Source: a virus
DNA: 43,947 nucleotides
Strand: one strand, 5' to 3'
IMG/VR virus record: IMGVR_UViG_3300027743_000015
Span: 1 to 43,947 of that record
This document shows, piece after piece, positions 13,591-22,783 of this stretch. The notes below the pieces were generated by a model. It did not search any database. It saw only the letters and a program-made list of their open reading frames with translations, and was not told the origin of the DNA. Numbering within the stretch: the first letter of the stretch is position 1; every line of letters begins with the position of its first letter. The position numbers and the translations under genes are program-made.

Positions 13591-15763
13591 ATATGATCCG
13601 ATCGAAAAGAACTTAGAGAAGGTCGGTGCAGGTCGTGGCGCAAAGAAGAAAGCTGTGCCTGAACCTGTGTATCAAATGGTCGGTGACACGAAGATACCAG
13701 TAACCAAAGCTGTTGGCTTGGTCTGGAACAGTCGTAAGGAACAAGGATTACGTAATCGTAAGGGGTCTGAAGATGCCTGGAGCGAAGCAATCCGCTACTA
13801 CGACAATGACCAACTCGCACACCGCAGTTCAACAGAAGAACGCGCAGGCAACAAGCCGGGATACCGCCTCAGTGGTGAGTGGCGCGAAACTGAGAACGTG
13901 GTGTTCAGCAATTGCAGCATCATGGTTCCAATGTTGTATGCAAAGAACCCCACCATCACTATCACTTCAGATGTTGATGCTAACCTTGAACGCGCCGCAG
14001 GGATCGAACGCCTTATCAACACACTACTCGCGAAGAAAGCGCTCCCCGGACTTAATGCGAAACCGAAGTTGCGCAGGACGGTCCTTACCACGCTTCTAAC
14101 CAACTCTGGCTTTGTCAAGATTGGTTTCACTTCTAAGCAGGATGGCAATGAAGCTGCTATCGCTGACTTGCAGAGGATCTCACAAGAGTTGGAGAATGCG
14201 AAGGATAAGAAAGAGGTTGTGAAGCTTGAAGGTGAGTTGATGGCACTGGAAGAGAAGGTTGCACTGCTCAATCCTGCTGGTCCTTTTATGAAGAACCTTC
14301 TACCGGATCGAGTTGTAGTTGATCCAAGCTCTACTGAGCCTGATGCCAGTGATGCAATGTGGATGATGGAGTGGGATTATCTTCCTACTAGTTACATCAA
14401 CGCAGTGTACGGCTCGAAGCACGGTGAAGTCACTAAGTCGGTCTATTCGCCAACTCATGTTCTCGATGCTGGTAAGGGAACTACAAGTGATGTAGAAGAG
14501 CAGGTGAACACATTCTCACTCTTCTCATCAGCAGAAGATGCCAACGCAGCGTCCTACGGTTACTCTAACACTGTAGCGTTCGACAAAGCGAAGCACACTA
14601 AAGTGTGGTACATCTGGGACAAGGCAACACGCCGAGTGCTGATGTATGCTGACAACTGTTGGAGTTGGCCGTTGTGGGTGTGGGATGATCCACACAAACT
14701 TCCTAGGTTCTTCCCGTACTTTAGATTGTGGTTCCACGAGAGCACTAACTCTCACGCGCCGAAGGGAGAGGTAACTTACTACTTAGATCAGCAAGATGCG
14801 ATCAATGAGATTGCAGACGAAGTTAGGAGAGGTCGTCAGTGGGCAAGGCGCAATGTCTTGTACAACAAGAACGCGATAGATCAACACGACGTAGAGAAAG
14901 TGCTTAAAGGCGACGATGGCACTGCGCGTGGTATTGACCTTCCTGAAGGTACGAAGTTAGCAGATCACATTTTCAGCTTTGTTCCGCCGGGATTGAACAT
15001 TCCAGAGTTCTTCTCTCCTGACAGTAAGTTCCAAGCAATCAACAGGATCACAGGTATCAATGAGGCGCAACGTGGTGCTCAGTTCAAGACTAACACCACG
15101 AACAAGGCTGTGGAGACTTACAACAAGAACACTGACATTCGTGTCGAAGAAAGAGTGGACTTGATTGAGGACTTCATCGCTGATGTATGTTGGAACATCT
15201 GTCTGCTATGCTGCACTGAGTGGGATAGCGAAGATGTTGTGCCATTCATAGGAGCCGAACTTGCAAAATCTTGGCAGAAGGTTAACTCTCCTAGAGAGTT
15301 TGAGAAGGAGTTTAGCGTACGGGTTGAGAGTGGCTCTAGTGCGAAACCAAATAGTCGTGAGAAGAAGCAACAGGCGATTGAAATGGGACAGGTGATGGGG
15401 CAGTTTGCTTCTGCTTCTCCCGCTGTTGTTATTCTAATGCTTAAGATGTTCGAGAGAGCATTTGATGAGTTCACTGTCGCTGATGAAGATTGGGATCGCG
15501 TCATGGATACGATGATGCAAGGTCTTTCTAAAGCTGGCGGTGGTCCCGGTGCGGGGCAACAAGGGGCGCCGGGACAACAACCTCCAGTAGAACCTGGAGC
15601 ACCTGTAACTGATGAAGCAATGTTGCAGCAAGTGAAGATGAAGATTGCAAAGCTTCCTCCACAAGCACAACAGAAGTTGCAGGAAATGGTTGCTGCTGGA
15701 GTGCCTCCTAGCGAAGCATTACAACAGATTGAGGCACAATTGGGTGGACTACAACCCTCATAA
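13580..15763 (+). CDS. Portal protein (727 aa)
   Basis: It forms the dodecameric head-tail connector through which DNA is packaged and ejected. Position directly after terL, length (600-750 aa is common for podovirus portals) and features fit: an N-terminal FSNCSIMVPMLYAKNPTITI stretch, a middle with YLDQQDAINEIADEVRRGRQWARRNVLYN and RITGINEAQRGAQF, typical of P22/N4-class portals, and a C-terminal low-complexity Gln/Pro/Gly tail (GAGQQGAPGQQPPVEPGAP) followed by a helical LPPQAQQKLQEMV segment. A coiled segment lies around residues 190-230 (ISQELENAKDKKEVVKLEGE). AGGAAG precedes ATG 13580. Confidence 0.9.
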   Translation: MADEYDPIEKNLEKVGAGRGAKKKAVPEPVYQMVGDTKIPVTKAVGLVWNSRKEQGLRNRKGSEDAWSEAIRYYDNDQLAHRSSTEERAGNKPGYRLSGEWRETENVVFSNCSIMVPMLYAKNPTITITSDVDANLERAAGIERLINTLLAKKALPGLNAKPKLRRTVLTTLLTNSGFVKIGFTSKQDGNEAAIADLQRISQELENAKDKKEVVKLEGELMALEEKVALLNPAGPFMKNLLPDRVVVDPSSTEPDASDAMWMMEWDYLPTSYINAVYGSKHGEVTKSVYSPTHVLDAGKGTTSDVEEQVNTFSLFSSAEDANAASYGYSNTVAFDKAKHTKVWYIWDKATRRVLMYADNCWSWPLWVWDDPHKLPRFFPYFRLWFHESTNSHAPKGEVTYYLDQQDAINEIADEVRRGRQWARRNVLYNKNAIDQHDVEKVLKGDDGTARGIDLPEGTKLADHIFSFVPPGLNIPEFFSPDSKFQAINRITGINEAQRGAQFKTNTTNKAVETYNKNTDIRVEERVDLIEDFIADVCWNICLLCCTEWDSEDVVPFIGAELAKSWQKVNSPREFEKEFSVRVESGSSAKPNSREKKQQAIEMGQVMGQFASASPAVVILMLKMFERAFDEFTVADEDWDRVMDTMMQGLSKAGGGPGAGQQGAPGQQPPVEPGAPVTDEAMLQQVKMKIAKLPPQAQQKLQEMVAAGVPPSEALQQIEAQLGGLQPS

Positions 15764-15782
15764 GAGGTGAAAGGACGAAACA

Positions 15783-16790
15783 ATGCCCGGTGAGAACGAA
15801 ACCTTAGACAACATTGAAAAGAACATCGACATAGCGATTGAGGCACAAGATGGCAAAGCTCCTGAGACTCCGAGCACAGAAGTCACGACGCCCGACGCAG
15901 GTAAGGAGCAGCAGCCAGAAGATCGCTCAGGCGGTAGCAGCGACGGTGGAGCACAACCGCAGCCTAAGCAAGAAGGAACGCCGCCAGCACCAAGTGCTCA
16001 TGGTCCCAAGGACTTAAAACTACAAGATGGAACAGTAATCAAGGGTGGTGCTGAACGTCGGTTCTATGAACAGCGCGAGGTTGCACGAGCGCAGCTACAG
16101 ACTAGGGAACGAGAGCTTGAGACTACGCGCAACCAGTTAGCTACTGTACAGAGCCAATTGGAAGCTGTTCATGCTTCTGTGCAGGCTTTGCATGGTATTG
16201 AGCCTTCGCAACTTGCCCTTGGCGCACGTATCATTGTGGATCTTCAAAGAGACCCCCAGGGGACACTGAAGAAATTGCTTGCAGAAGCAGCAGCACAAGG
16301 CTATAGTATTGCCGACATCGGAAGCGGTGTTGACATGGCTGCGATCCAGCGCATGATTGACGAACGCTTACCGCAACAAGATAACGAAGAATACCAAAGC
16401 GAAGAGGAAATACTACAGGAAGCAACAGATGAAGCTAATGCTTTCTATGGTAGACATCCCGACGCTAGACCGCACGATCAGCTACTTGCGAGTGTCTTGC
16501 GAGATCATCCCGGCCTCGGTTTAGAGGACGCGTACTTCCAAGTCAGAGACGCCTTCTCAGAGAAGGGTTATGACTGGTCCCTTAGTCTTGAACAGAACTT
16601 AGGACTAGGCGTTGATCCAGCAAATGCAGGTGGACAACAACAGCCTGGAAATAGAGCACCATTACCTCCCGGCAACAACGCCGCGAATGCTCCTATTAAC
16701 TCCGCTGATGTTACTGCCCTCGCATCCGACGATATGGACACTGGAGACATTGTGAGACAAGCAATGCGCGAAAGTGGCCTCAACATCTAG
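15783..16790 (+). CDS. Scaffolding protein (335 aa)
   Basis: It lies between portal and major capsid, the usual place of the head scaffold. The N-terminal 80 residues are acidic, Gln/Pro/Gly rich and disordered. Residues about 90-140 form a coiled coil (EVARAQLQTRERELETTRNQLATVQSQLEAV). The rest is acidic and helical, ending with a Gly/Asn-rich stretch and a short C-terminal helix (DIVRQAMRESGLNI) of the kind that contacts capsid subunits. The start has the strong AAAGGACGAAACAATG leader. No protease domain is apparent. Confidence 0.8.
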   Translation: MPGENETLDNIEKNIDIAIEAQDGKAPETPSTEVTTPDAGKEQQPEDRSGGSSDGGAQPQPKQEGTPPAPSAHGPKDLKLQDGTVIKGGAERRFYEQREVARAQLQTRERELETTRNQLATVQSQLEAVHASVQALHGIEPSQLALGARIIVDLQRDPQGTLKKLLAEAAAQGYSIADIGSGVDMAAIQRMIDERLPQQDNEEYQSEEEILQEATDEANAFYGRHPDARPHDQLLASVLRDHPGLGLEDAYFQVRDAFSEKGYDWSLSLEQNLGLGVDPANAGGQQQPGNRAPLPPGNNAANAPINSADVTALASDDMDTGDIVRQAMRESGLNI

Positions 16791-16799
16791 GAGAATGAA

Positions 16800-17747
16800 G
16801 TGGCTTTAGCAACTGTCTTGAACTCGACGCTAACGAAGTCAAGGCGGAAGCTTATCATGGCATCGGTTCGCAGTAATGCTCTAATGGCATGGGCTTTCGC
16901 CAACGATCGCGTCGATTACGAGGATGGTGGTTACGACATCACCAATCCTCTCACCACTGGTCGCAACCCTAACGTAGCGTCGTACGAATACTACGATCAG
17001 CTACCCGTTGCACAGACCAACGAGTTCACCACTGCACGCTACTACTGGTCGCGTGTTGCCGGTACTGTCATCATTTCCGATCAGGAAGAAGATGAGAACC
17101 GGGGTGAAGCTGCCATCTTCAAGCTTATGAAAGCTAAGATGGACGTTCTCGAAGAGAGCATCAAGGAAAAGTTTAGCGAATACCTATACGCAGCGGGCGG
17201 TGGTACTGATCCGTTGGGTTTGGCTTCGCTTATCCCTGATGATCCTACGACGGGCGTACTCGGTGGCATCAACCGTGCTACGGAACCACAGTGGAGGACT
17301 TCTTCGTATCAGTTCGCTGGTGCGTTGAATGCTTCCAACATCGAAGAAGCGTTTGACGACATTCTACTCGATCTTACGCTGAAGAGTGATAAGCCTGATC
17401 TTATCCTTGTTGGTCGCAACATCTATCGTCTGTATCGTGCTGCGGTACGCGAGAAAGTTGTGTTCAATCTTAGCGATACCAGTAATGGTAAGCGCATGAT
17501 GGATCTCGGCTTCACTGGCATTAGTCACCAGAACATTCCAATTCTCTACGATGAGGATTGTCCGGTGAATAAAGCCTACTTCATCAACAGCAAGTTCTTG
17601 AGGACTACGATCCTTAAGCACGTGAACATGAAGGTGAAGGAACTCTCTGCTCCTTGGGACACTGACGCTCATGGTTCGAGAGTTGTATGGCAGGGCCAGT
17701 TCGCTATGTGGAAAGCATACCGCACTCACGGTGTGCTCAACAACTAA
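16800..17747 (+). CDS. Major capsid protein, HK97-type (315 aa)
   Basis: It builds the icosahedral shell. Size, position after the scaffold and sequence fit podovirus coat proteins: N-arm SVRSNALMAWAFANDRVDYEDGG, E-loop-like YYDQLPVAQTNEFTTARYYWSRVAGTVIIS, a helix ALNASNIEEAFDDILLDLTL, the P-domain strand KPDLILVGRNIYRLYRAAV, and the C-terminal part with YFINSKFLRTTILK and VVWQGQFAMWKAYRTHGVL. The GTG at 16800 follows AGGAG by 6 nt; a nearby ATG at 16795 reads into an early stop. Confidence 0.9.
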   Translation: MALATVLNSTLTKSRRKLIMASVRSNALMAWAFANDRVDYEDGGYDITNPLTTGRNPNVASYEYYDQLPVAQTNEFTTARYYWSRVAGTVIISDQEEDENRGEAAIFKLMKAKMDVLEESIKEKFSEYLYAAGGGTDPLGLASLIPDDPTTGVLGGINRATEPQWRTSSYQFAGALNASNIEEAFDDILLDLTLKSDKPDLILVGRNIYRLYRAAVREKVVFNLSDTSNGKRMMDLGFTGISHQNIPILYDEDCPVNKAYFINSKFLRTTILKHVNMKVKELSAPWDTDAHGSRVVWQGQFAMWKAYRTHGVLNN

Positions 17748-17770
17748 CACTGCTATTGAAAGGACGAACA

Positions 17771-18142
17771 ATGGCAAGAATACGCGCCCGATACGCTGTT
17801 AAAGGCCCACGGAAAGAGCCTGTAACTTACAACAAGTGTTGGATGGATGATGAAACCAAGTCACTCCAGCAGGAAGTTGTTACGGAAGATCGTGATTGTT
17901 ACATGGTCTACTTTCCGCAGGGCCACAGCATTCGTGTAACATCATTCGCTGCACTTAAGGAAATGGGATACCATCTTAAGCCTCGAATGGTTGATATGGA
18001 AACTGGTGACGTTATAGACGTTGGTGGTGATCCGTACGACTTCGCCAATAATCCCCAAGGTGATCTTGATGTGAACGTCTTGGTGGAAGATGATGAAGAA
18101 GCGGAACACCGTCCTGCTAGGACAAAGGTAAGGAGCGAATAA
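17771..18142 (+). CDS. Hypothetical head protein (123 aa)
   Basis: ATG at 17771 follows TGAAAGGACGAACA; the longer frame starting inside the capsid gene is rejected. The product has a basic N-terminus (MARIRARYAVKGPRKEP), a central strand pattern (DCYMVYFPQGHSIRVTSFAALKEMGY) and a long acidic C-terminus (DLDVNVLVEDDEEAEH). Position after the coat gene suggests a head decoration or completion protein. An exact palindrome copy at 17830-17841 is one of only three in the virion region. Confidence 0.7.
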   Translation: MARIRARYAVKGPRKEPVTYNKCWMDDETKSLQQEVVTEDRDCYMVYFPQGHSIRVTSFAALKEMGYHLKPRMVDMETGDVIDVGGDPYDFANNPQGDLDVNVLVEDDEEAEHRPARTKVRSE

Positions 18143-18774
18143 TGGTACAGAGAGTGGCATCGTTTCGCAACCGTAGGTACAATGCCTACGTTCCTGCGAT
18201 GGGCTATGCAGCAGACGTAATCCACGGTGCTGCATACGCTGTAGACTTCCTCACCCCGGTCGCTGCAAACGCGACTAACATCCTCAACAGTGTTGCGGGT
18301 ACGGTTGGTGTTCCACTGACTGTGTTCGGACAGGATACTGCTGATGCTCCGTTTGGACGTAATGTTACGAACGGTGCTGGTGGTAGCATTACGGTACGGG
18401 GTAAGGATTACCTGGGACAAGGTGTTACCGAAACTATCGGTGCGTCTGCTGCTGGCAAGAAAGCCTTCAAATGGATTGATGCAATTGATCCGTTTGCTGG
18501 TGCTGTGATTGTTGGTTGGGGAGCACTACTTGGTCTGCCTTACCGCATGGGCGGCGTCATTGAAGAGGTTGCTAACGGAGCAGAAGCTGCTGTTGGTGCT
18601 CTTGTTGCTGGATCTCTTGTCGATCCGCAGACTTCTACGACTGGCGATCCGCGTGGTACTTATGCACCGACGACTGCACTCAATGGCAGCAATCGGATTA
18701 TTGCTAAGTTCCAGCCGTACAATCTCCTCAATGCCAACGGCAACGGAGGCTTGCACGGTATCCAAGCGGCCTAA
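18142..18774 (+). CDS. Putative capsid decoration or head-associated protein (210 aa)
   Basis: ATG at 18142 follows AAGGAG and overlaps the previous stop. The sequence is Gly/Ala/Val/Thr rich and beta-prone (SITVRGKDYLGQGVTETIGASAAGKKAFKWIDAID) with no charged clusters, Cys or catalytic motif, as in surface decoration or cement proteins. It is the last gene before the internal terminator, so it belongs to the head module. The family is not firmly recognised. Confidence 0.6.
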   Translation: MVQRVASFRNRRYNAYVPAMGYAADVIHGAAYAVDFLTPVAANATNILNSVAGTVGVPLTVFGQDTADAPFGRNVTNGAGGSITVRGKDYLGQGVTETIGASAAGKKAFKWIDAIDPFAGAVIVGWGALLGLPYRMGGVIEEVANGAEAAVGALVAGSLVDPQTSTTGDPRGTYAPTTALNGSNRIIAKFQPYNLLNANGNGGLHGIQAA

Positions 18775-18794
18775 ACCCGTCACTTGTGGCGGTA

Positions 18795-18847
18795 GGAGAG
18801 TGGTATAAACGTATTCGTCCTTGCGTCGTGCCACTCTCCGCTTTTCT
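18795..18847 (+). terminator. Intrinsic terminator or attenuator between head and tail genes
   Basis: A perfect 9-bp stem, GGAGAGTGG (18795-18803) and CCACTCTCC (18831-18839), encloses a 27-nt loop and is followed by GCTTTTCT. The long loop and short T run suggest partial termination, giving more head than tail transcript. No new promoter is evident before the next gene. Confidence 0.7.
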
Positions 18848-18858
18848 GAGGGGTCATT

Positions 18859-19503
18859 ATGCTCAAGACCTTAATGCAACTGACTGTTGACACTGAGCGT
18901 ATGCTTTACCAAGCTGCGGGTGTTAACACTCAAGTGTATGCTCAAGATGTCATAATGCAGAAGCTGCAACACGCTTTTGACCACTGCTTCACTGCGAAGT
19001 TTTGGCCCTCATTCGTACGACGCGAGGCAAGGACACTGGACGGAGTTACAGGGAAACCTACGACTCCGTTCAGTCTGATTAAAGAGTGGAAAGATGTCAG
19101 TGATGTGTTCAGAAAGAACAGTCAGCACCCAATTCCACAGATGCCTCTCAGCTACAATCTATTGGATTTGGTTGAGGGAGCTACACCAAGATTTGTTGAA
19201 CCTACAGCAGATGCAACCCTCTTCACTGTGTACCCTCTAGGATCGACAGGAGAGATAGTTGTAGTTGGACGAGAACGTCCTGCTCTAGAGTTCACTAACA
19301 ACGACATTGTGCCATTCGACAACCTTGCGCTGTGTTACTATGCCGCCTGGGATTACCTAGTTGATGATGCAAGTAACGCTGGCGCCGCTGCTAAGATGCA
19401 GGGGTTGTTTGATACGCGCATGAAAGCCCTTGAGGATGCTGAGTTTGACAATGTAGTGTTGTTGAACCCGCATTCGGAACAGATCCCTTCACAGTGGAAC
19501 TAG
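18859..19503 (+). CDS. Tail tubular protein A-like adaptor (214 aa)
   Basis: Size and place between capsid genes and the long tubular B-like protein match the gp11-type adaptor of T7-like tails, which forms a dodecameric ring below the portal. The N-terminal helix MQLTVDTERMLYQAAGVNTQVYAQDVIMQKLQHAFDH and the later helical ALCYYAAWDYLVDDASNAGAAAKMQGLFDTRMKALED are as expected for this helical-bundle adaptor. GAGGGG precedes ATG 18859. Confidence 0.7.
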   Translation: MLKTLMQLTVDTERMLYQAAGVNTQVYAQDVIMQKLQHAFDHCFTAKFWPSFVRREARTLDGVTGKPTTPFSLIKEWKDVSDVFRKNSQHPIPQMPLSYNLLDLVEGATPRFVEPTADATLFTVYPLGSTGEIVVVGRERPALEFTNNDIVPFDNLALCYYAAWDYLVDDASNAGAAAKMQGLFDTRMKALEDAEFDNVVLLNPHSEQIPSQWN

Positions 19504-19504
19504 T

Positions 19505-21160
19505 ATGCGCCTAGAGAAGATCATACCGAAGCAATTCAGGATCAGCCAGAACCTGCAACAGACTACGTTGCGTGAGTTTAACGGCGGTTGGAATGTGCTC
19601 GATGATGATATGAACTTAGGGCATCAGTTCGCACGCAAGTCGTACAACATATCTCCTGACAATGACGGTAGTGTAGGCGTAAGGCAGGGGTATAGACCAT
19701 TCGCTAAGTGTCGGCCTCTGTTGAGCAGTGATGCCTACGCAGTTGACGCTTACTACTTCAAGTCTGCACTCATTGTGGTGTGCAGCAACGGAGAGATTTG
19801 CAAGATCACTGGTAATGGTGCGGTAAGCCTCATTTGGGATCAAGCGATCGCAGCTACGCTACCCGGAGCACCTACCGGATGGACTGCACCAGTTGACTTC
19901 GTGTCATTTGCAGAGTTCAACGACCATTTGATCATCTGTAACGGACAAGATAAGCCTTTAGACATCAACAACCAATTCTATGTAGAGTACCTACAAGACG
20001 CCGCTACCACCACTAACATAAATGTCCCGATATGTAAGTATGTAACTGCTATCTCGCGTTATCTAGTGATGGCTGGTGATCCGCTGGAACCGGATCGTAT
20101 ACATATCAGTGCTAAAGACGCTCATGGAACGTGGTACGGAGATCCAGAACCGAATGACGGCACTCGTTTGGATGTTGGTAGCATTCTTCCTGGTGCTACT
20201 ACCATTCGTGGTCTGCTTGGTTTTCGCGGCAAGCTAGTTGTGATGTTTGCAGAGGGACTTCTATTTGGGTTCCTTGGAGAGTACGATGAGAACGGCAACC
20301 ACACTCCCAACTTCGAGGATGGCGTATCCGGCTATGGAAGCATTAGTCACAGGAGTGGCGTTGCTTACGGTGACGATGGGCTGTTCATGGATCTTGAAGG
20401 AGTACCTAGCATCAAGCGCACGGCGCTCTCGACGAGTTTCAAGCCGGAACGACTCTCTTACTTGATTGATCCAGAGATAAAGGCTTCACTCAAGCCTCTC
20501 AGCTTCGAAGCGATGGAGAACCATGTATTTTCCGTGTACAATAGATCGGCTGGACAGTTTATGCTGTTCGTACCCAACGCCGAAACTGTTGCAGACACTA
20601 CTGAGACGCTCGCGTTCGTGTATAATTACCGACCCGCACTTCGGCAAGAAGCATGGAGTTTGTTTGGTAATTGGAACTTCACTTGTGGTGTCCGTTCACT
20701 TACTGGCCGGGTATTCTTCGGAGACAAGAACGCCGACATCTGGGTCTTAGGGAGCGATGATGACCCAATCTATACAGATAACGGTGAACCTATCCCCTTT
20801 GATTGGGAACTACCGTGGCTTGACTTCGGACAACGAACTAAGAGCAAAACTAGTAAGCATATATCGTTCGATACTAGAGGGCTTTCCGAGTTCGACTGTC
20901 GAATGTACGTTGATAACTTCTACACCAACAAGGGTGAGGACTCGCCGGCGCTCACTACCGAGTTTAGTGGTGGTGGACAAGGACACTTTGGAGAAGGACC
21001 ACAACCTTACGGTGGTGGACGGAACACCGCCCGTAAGTGGCACTACGTATGGCCGTGCAAATTCCAGATAGCGAAACTTAGGTTCAGTGGATTGAGCGAT
21101 GCGGGGTTATCCTTCGTGTCGATCTCCCTGCACTATCTCCTTGGGGGGATAAATAGATGA
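19505..21160 (+). CDS. Tail tubular protein B-like nozzle protein (551 aa)
   Basis: A beta-rich protein following the adaptor gene. The N-terminus TTLREFNGGWNVLDDDMNLGHQFARKSYNISPDNDGSVGVRQGY has the 'GGWN..D....L....A....N...D..G....R.G' pattern of podovirus tail nozzle proteins, which form the six-subunit tube closing the DNA channel and anchoring fibres. Later parts show beta-propeller-like repeats (FNDHLIICNGQDKPLDIN, GLLGFRGKLVVMFAEGLLF, MENHVFSVYNRSAGQFMLFV). The length is somewhat shorter than T7 gp12. It is coupled to the previous gene and overlaps the next start as ATGA. Confidence 0.75.
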   Translation: MRLEKIIPKQFRISQNLQQTTLREFNGGWNVLDDDMNLGHQFARKSYNISPDNDGSVGVRQGYRPFAKCRPLLSSDAYAVDAYYFKSALIVVCSNGEICKITGNGAVSLIWDQAIAATLPGAPTGWTAPVDFVSFAEFNDHLIICNGQDKPLDINNQFYVEYLQDAATTTNINVPICKYVTAISRYLVMAGDPLEPDRIHISAKDAHGTWYGDPEPNDGTRLDVGSILPGATTIRGLLGFRGKLVVMFAEGLLFGFLGEYDENGNHTPNFEDGVSGYGSISHRSGVAYGDDGLFMDLEGVPSIKRTALSTSFKPERLSYLIDPEIKASLKPLSFEAMENHVFSVYNRSAGQFMLFVPNAETVADTTETLAFVYNYRPALRQEAWSLFGNWNFTCGVRSLTGRVFFGDKNADIWVLGSDDDPIYTDNGEPIPFDWELPWLDFGQRTKSKTSKHISFDTRGLSEFDCRMYVDNFYTNKGEDSPALTTEFSGGGQGHFGEGPQPYGGGRNTARKWHYVWPCKFQIAKLRFSGLSDAGLSFVSISLHYLLGGINR

Positions 21161-22641
21161 GCATTTATGGCTACACGTATGCCGGGTTCAAGTTGATCGA
21201 CTTCAACTCAGACAACTGGCATGACGACGAGTGGTACAACTGGACACTACTGGACTCCATGTTCCAGGCACAGTTCGGTGACGTACCGCTACCTGTTGTC
21301 GGTGGCACTGCGAACGCTATCACGCTTGACTTCACTCCTGATAGGCCACTGGTCAATGGGTTGACTGTAGTGTTCATCCCCACTGCATCACCAACTGGTG
21401 CGGTGACGCTCGCAGTGGATGGTCAAACACCGAAGCCCCTTGTGATCCTCGGTAATCCTGTTGTAGCAGGTGACTTCCTCGCTGGTGAACCTGTCAAAGC
21501 TATCTACAACGGTACTGTGTTCAACACTGTAGCTCCGCTGAAGAAGTTCTCACAGATCAACATCATCGCAGGACCGAGCGGTGCATCTGCAACAGCTGTT
21601 GCCAATGATCTCGTGATCTCTCACAACGATGATGCAGGGATCAGTATCCTTACTCCCAATAACAAGTGGGGTTCAATCGCATTCGGCGATCCTGAAAACA
21701 ATGTAGCAGGCTACGTGAAGTACAGCCACACGAATGACTTTCTGTACTTCGGTCGTAACGGTGCTGATGCACTGATCCTAGACAACACAGGTGCTTATCT
21801 GCCTACTGGCCGCTTCGGGATGAACGTCACTGGTGCTAATGACTTCGTGATCCTAGAGAGTGCTCCTAATGTGATGCGCCTAGGATCTAGTGGTGCATCT
21901 AACGGCCTTACGATTGACCTGACTAGTGGACTTGTGACGATCCCCGGTGGCTTAACTGTGACGGGAACGCTCAATGCAGCCAACATCACTGGCAATGTCA
22001 ATGTCGGAACCGCAACTGGCATACTACCTCTTGCTAATGGTGGTACTGGTGCTGATACTGCTCCCAATGCTCGTAATAATCTGGGCTTGGGAACCCTCGC
22101 CACTAAGAACACAGTTAATAATGGTGATTGGAGCGGTGCTGCTCTTACTGTGGCTAACGGTGGTACTGGTGCTGTTGATGCAGCTAATGCGAGGATCAAC
22201 CTTGGAGTACGGCTTGGCGTTGATGTTCAGGCATACGATGCCGATCTAGCTGCAATCGCTGCTCTGGCAACAGTACCGTTCGGTAGAGGAATGCTAGAGC
22301 TTGCTAATGCTGCTGCTGCTAAAACCTACATCGGTGCTATAGCTGCTCCTGCTTGTGTCATGGCTGCCAACACGATTGATGTACGCTTTGACATCGGTGG
22401 TGGAGCGTTCCTACTGATACAAGGTGGGTTCGGAAGCTTGGCTGCTAACACTCTAGGCACTATCAACTTTCCACAGCCTTATGCAGTGGCTCCAGTGTGC
22501 GTCGTAGGCGGTGGTGACAACAACATCAACAACGAGGGTGACATTCACTCCTATGGCCCTGCTACTGTAAGTGGAGTACCTATCATCAACTCGACTGATG
22601 CTAGTGGCAACTACAACTGGCTGGCAATAGGAAGAATGTAA
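21157..22641 (+). CDS. Tail fibre / spike protein (494 aa)
   Basis: The N-terminal 45 residues ([29 protein letters not shown]) look like an anchor to the tail. A beta domain with [31 protein letters not shown] follows, a known carrier element of phage fibres. Residues about 285-350 carry two copies of the 'ANGGTGA..A.NAR.NLG' repeat found in T4/lambda-type fibres, then a C-terminal beta domain ([33 protein letters not shown]) likely to contact the receptor. A perfect GCAACAGCTGTTGC palindrome (21590-21601 core) lies inside. ATG overlaps the previous stop. Confidence 0.85.
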   Translation: MSIYGYTYAGFKLIDFNSDNWHDDEWYNWTLLDSMFQAQFGDVPLPVVGGTANAITLDFTPDRPLVNGLTVVFIPTASPTGAVTLAVDGQTPKPLVILGNPVVAGDFLAGEPVKAIYNGTVFNTVAPLKKFSQINIIAGPSGASATAVANDLVISHNDDAGISILTPNNKWGSIAFGDPENNVAGYVKYSHTNDFLYFGRNGADALILDNTGAYLPTGRFGMNVTGANDFVILESAPNVMRLGSSGASNGLTIDLTSGLVTIPGGLTVTGTLNAANITGNVNVGTATGILPLANGGTGADTAPNARNNLGLGTLATKNTVNNGDWSGAALTVANGGTGAVDAANARINLGVRLGVDVQAYDADLAAIAALATVPFGRGMLELANAAAAKTYIGAIAAPACVMAANTIDVRFDIGGGAFLLIQGGFGSLAANTLGTINFPQPYAVAPVCVVGGGDNNINNEGDIHSYGPATVSGVPIINSTDASGNYNWLAIGRM

Positions 22642-22781
22642 TGCCACTTAAGAAGGGAAAGAGTCAGAAGGTTATCAGTGAGAACATCAGAGAACTGAAA
22701 CACACTGGTAGACCAACGAATGTAGCTGTTGCTATCGCTATGCAGAAGGCGGGCAAAGCTAGAAAGAAGAAGCGGAGATAG
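22641..22781 (+). CDS. Small basic conserved phage protein (46 aa)
   Basis: ATG at 22641 overlaps the fibre stop (TAATG). The product [20 protein letters not shown]... continues [20 protein letters not shown] and ends RKKKRR. It matches a recurrent small phage family with the pattern 'MPL.KG.S...IS.NI..L...G.P..QA.AIA...AGK', often beside structural genes; its function is unknown, and the basic tail suggests nucleic-acid contact. Confidence 0.8.
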   Translation: MPLKKGKSQKVISENIRELKHTGRPTNVAVAIAMQKAGKARKKKRR

Positions 22782-22783
22782 TC

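Noticed and set aside
17687-17770. Earlier start for the 123-aa head gene
   Set aside because: It would overlap the end of the capsid gene without a ribosome site, whereas ATG 17771 has an excellent one.
10490-18900. Scattered TTGACA-like hexamers on the plus strand inside virion genes
   Set aside because: All lie within coding sequence and none has a matching -10 at proper spacing.
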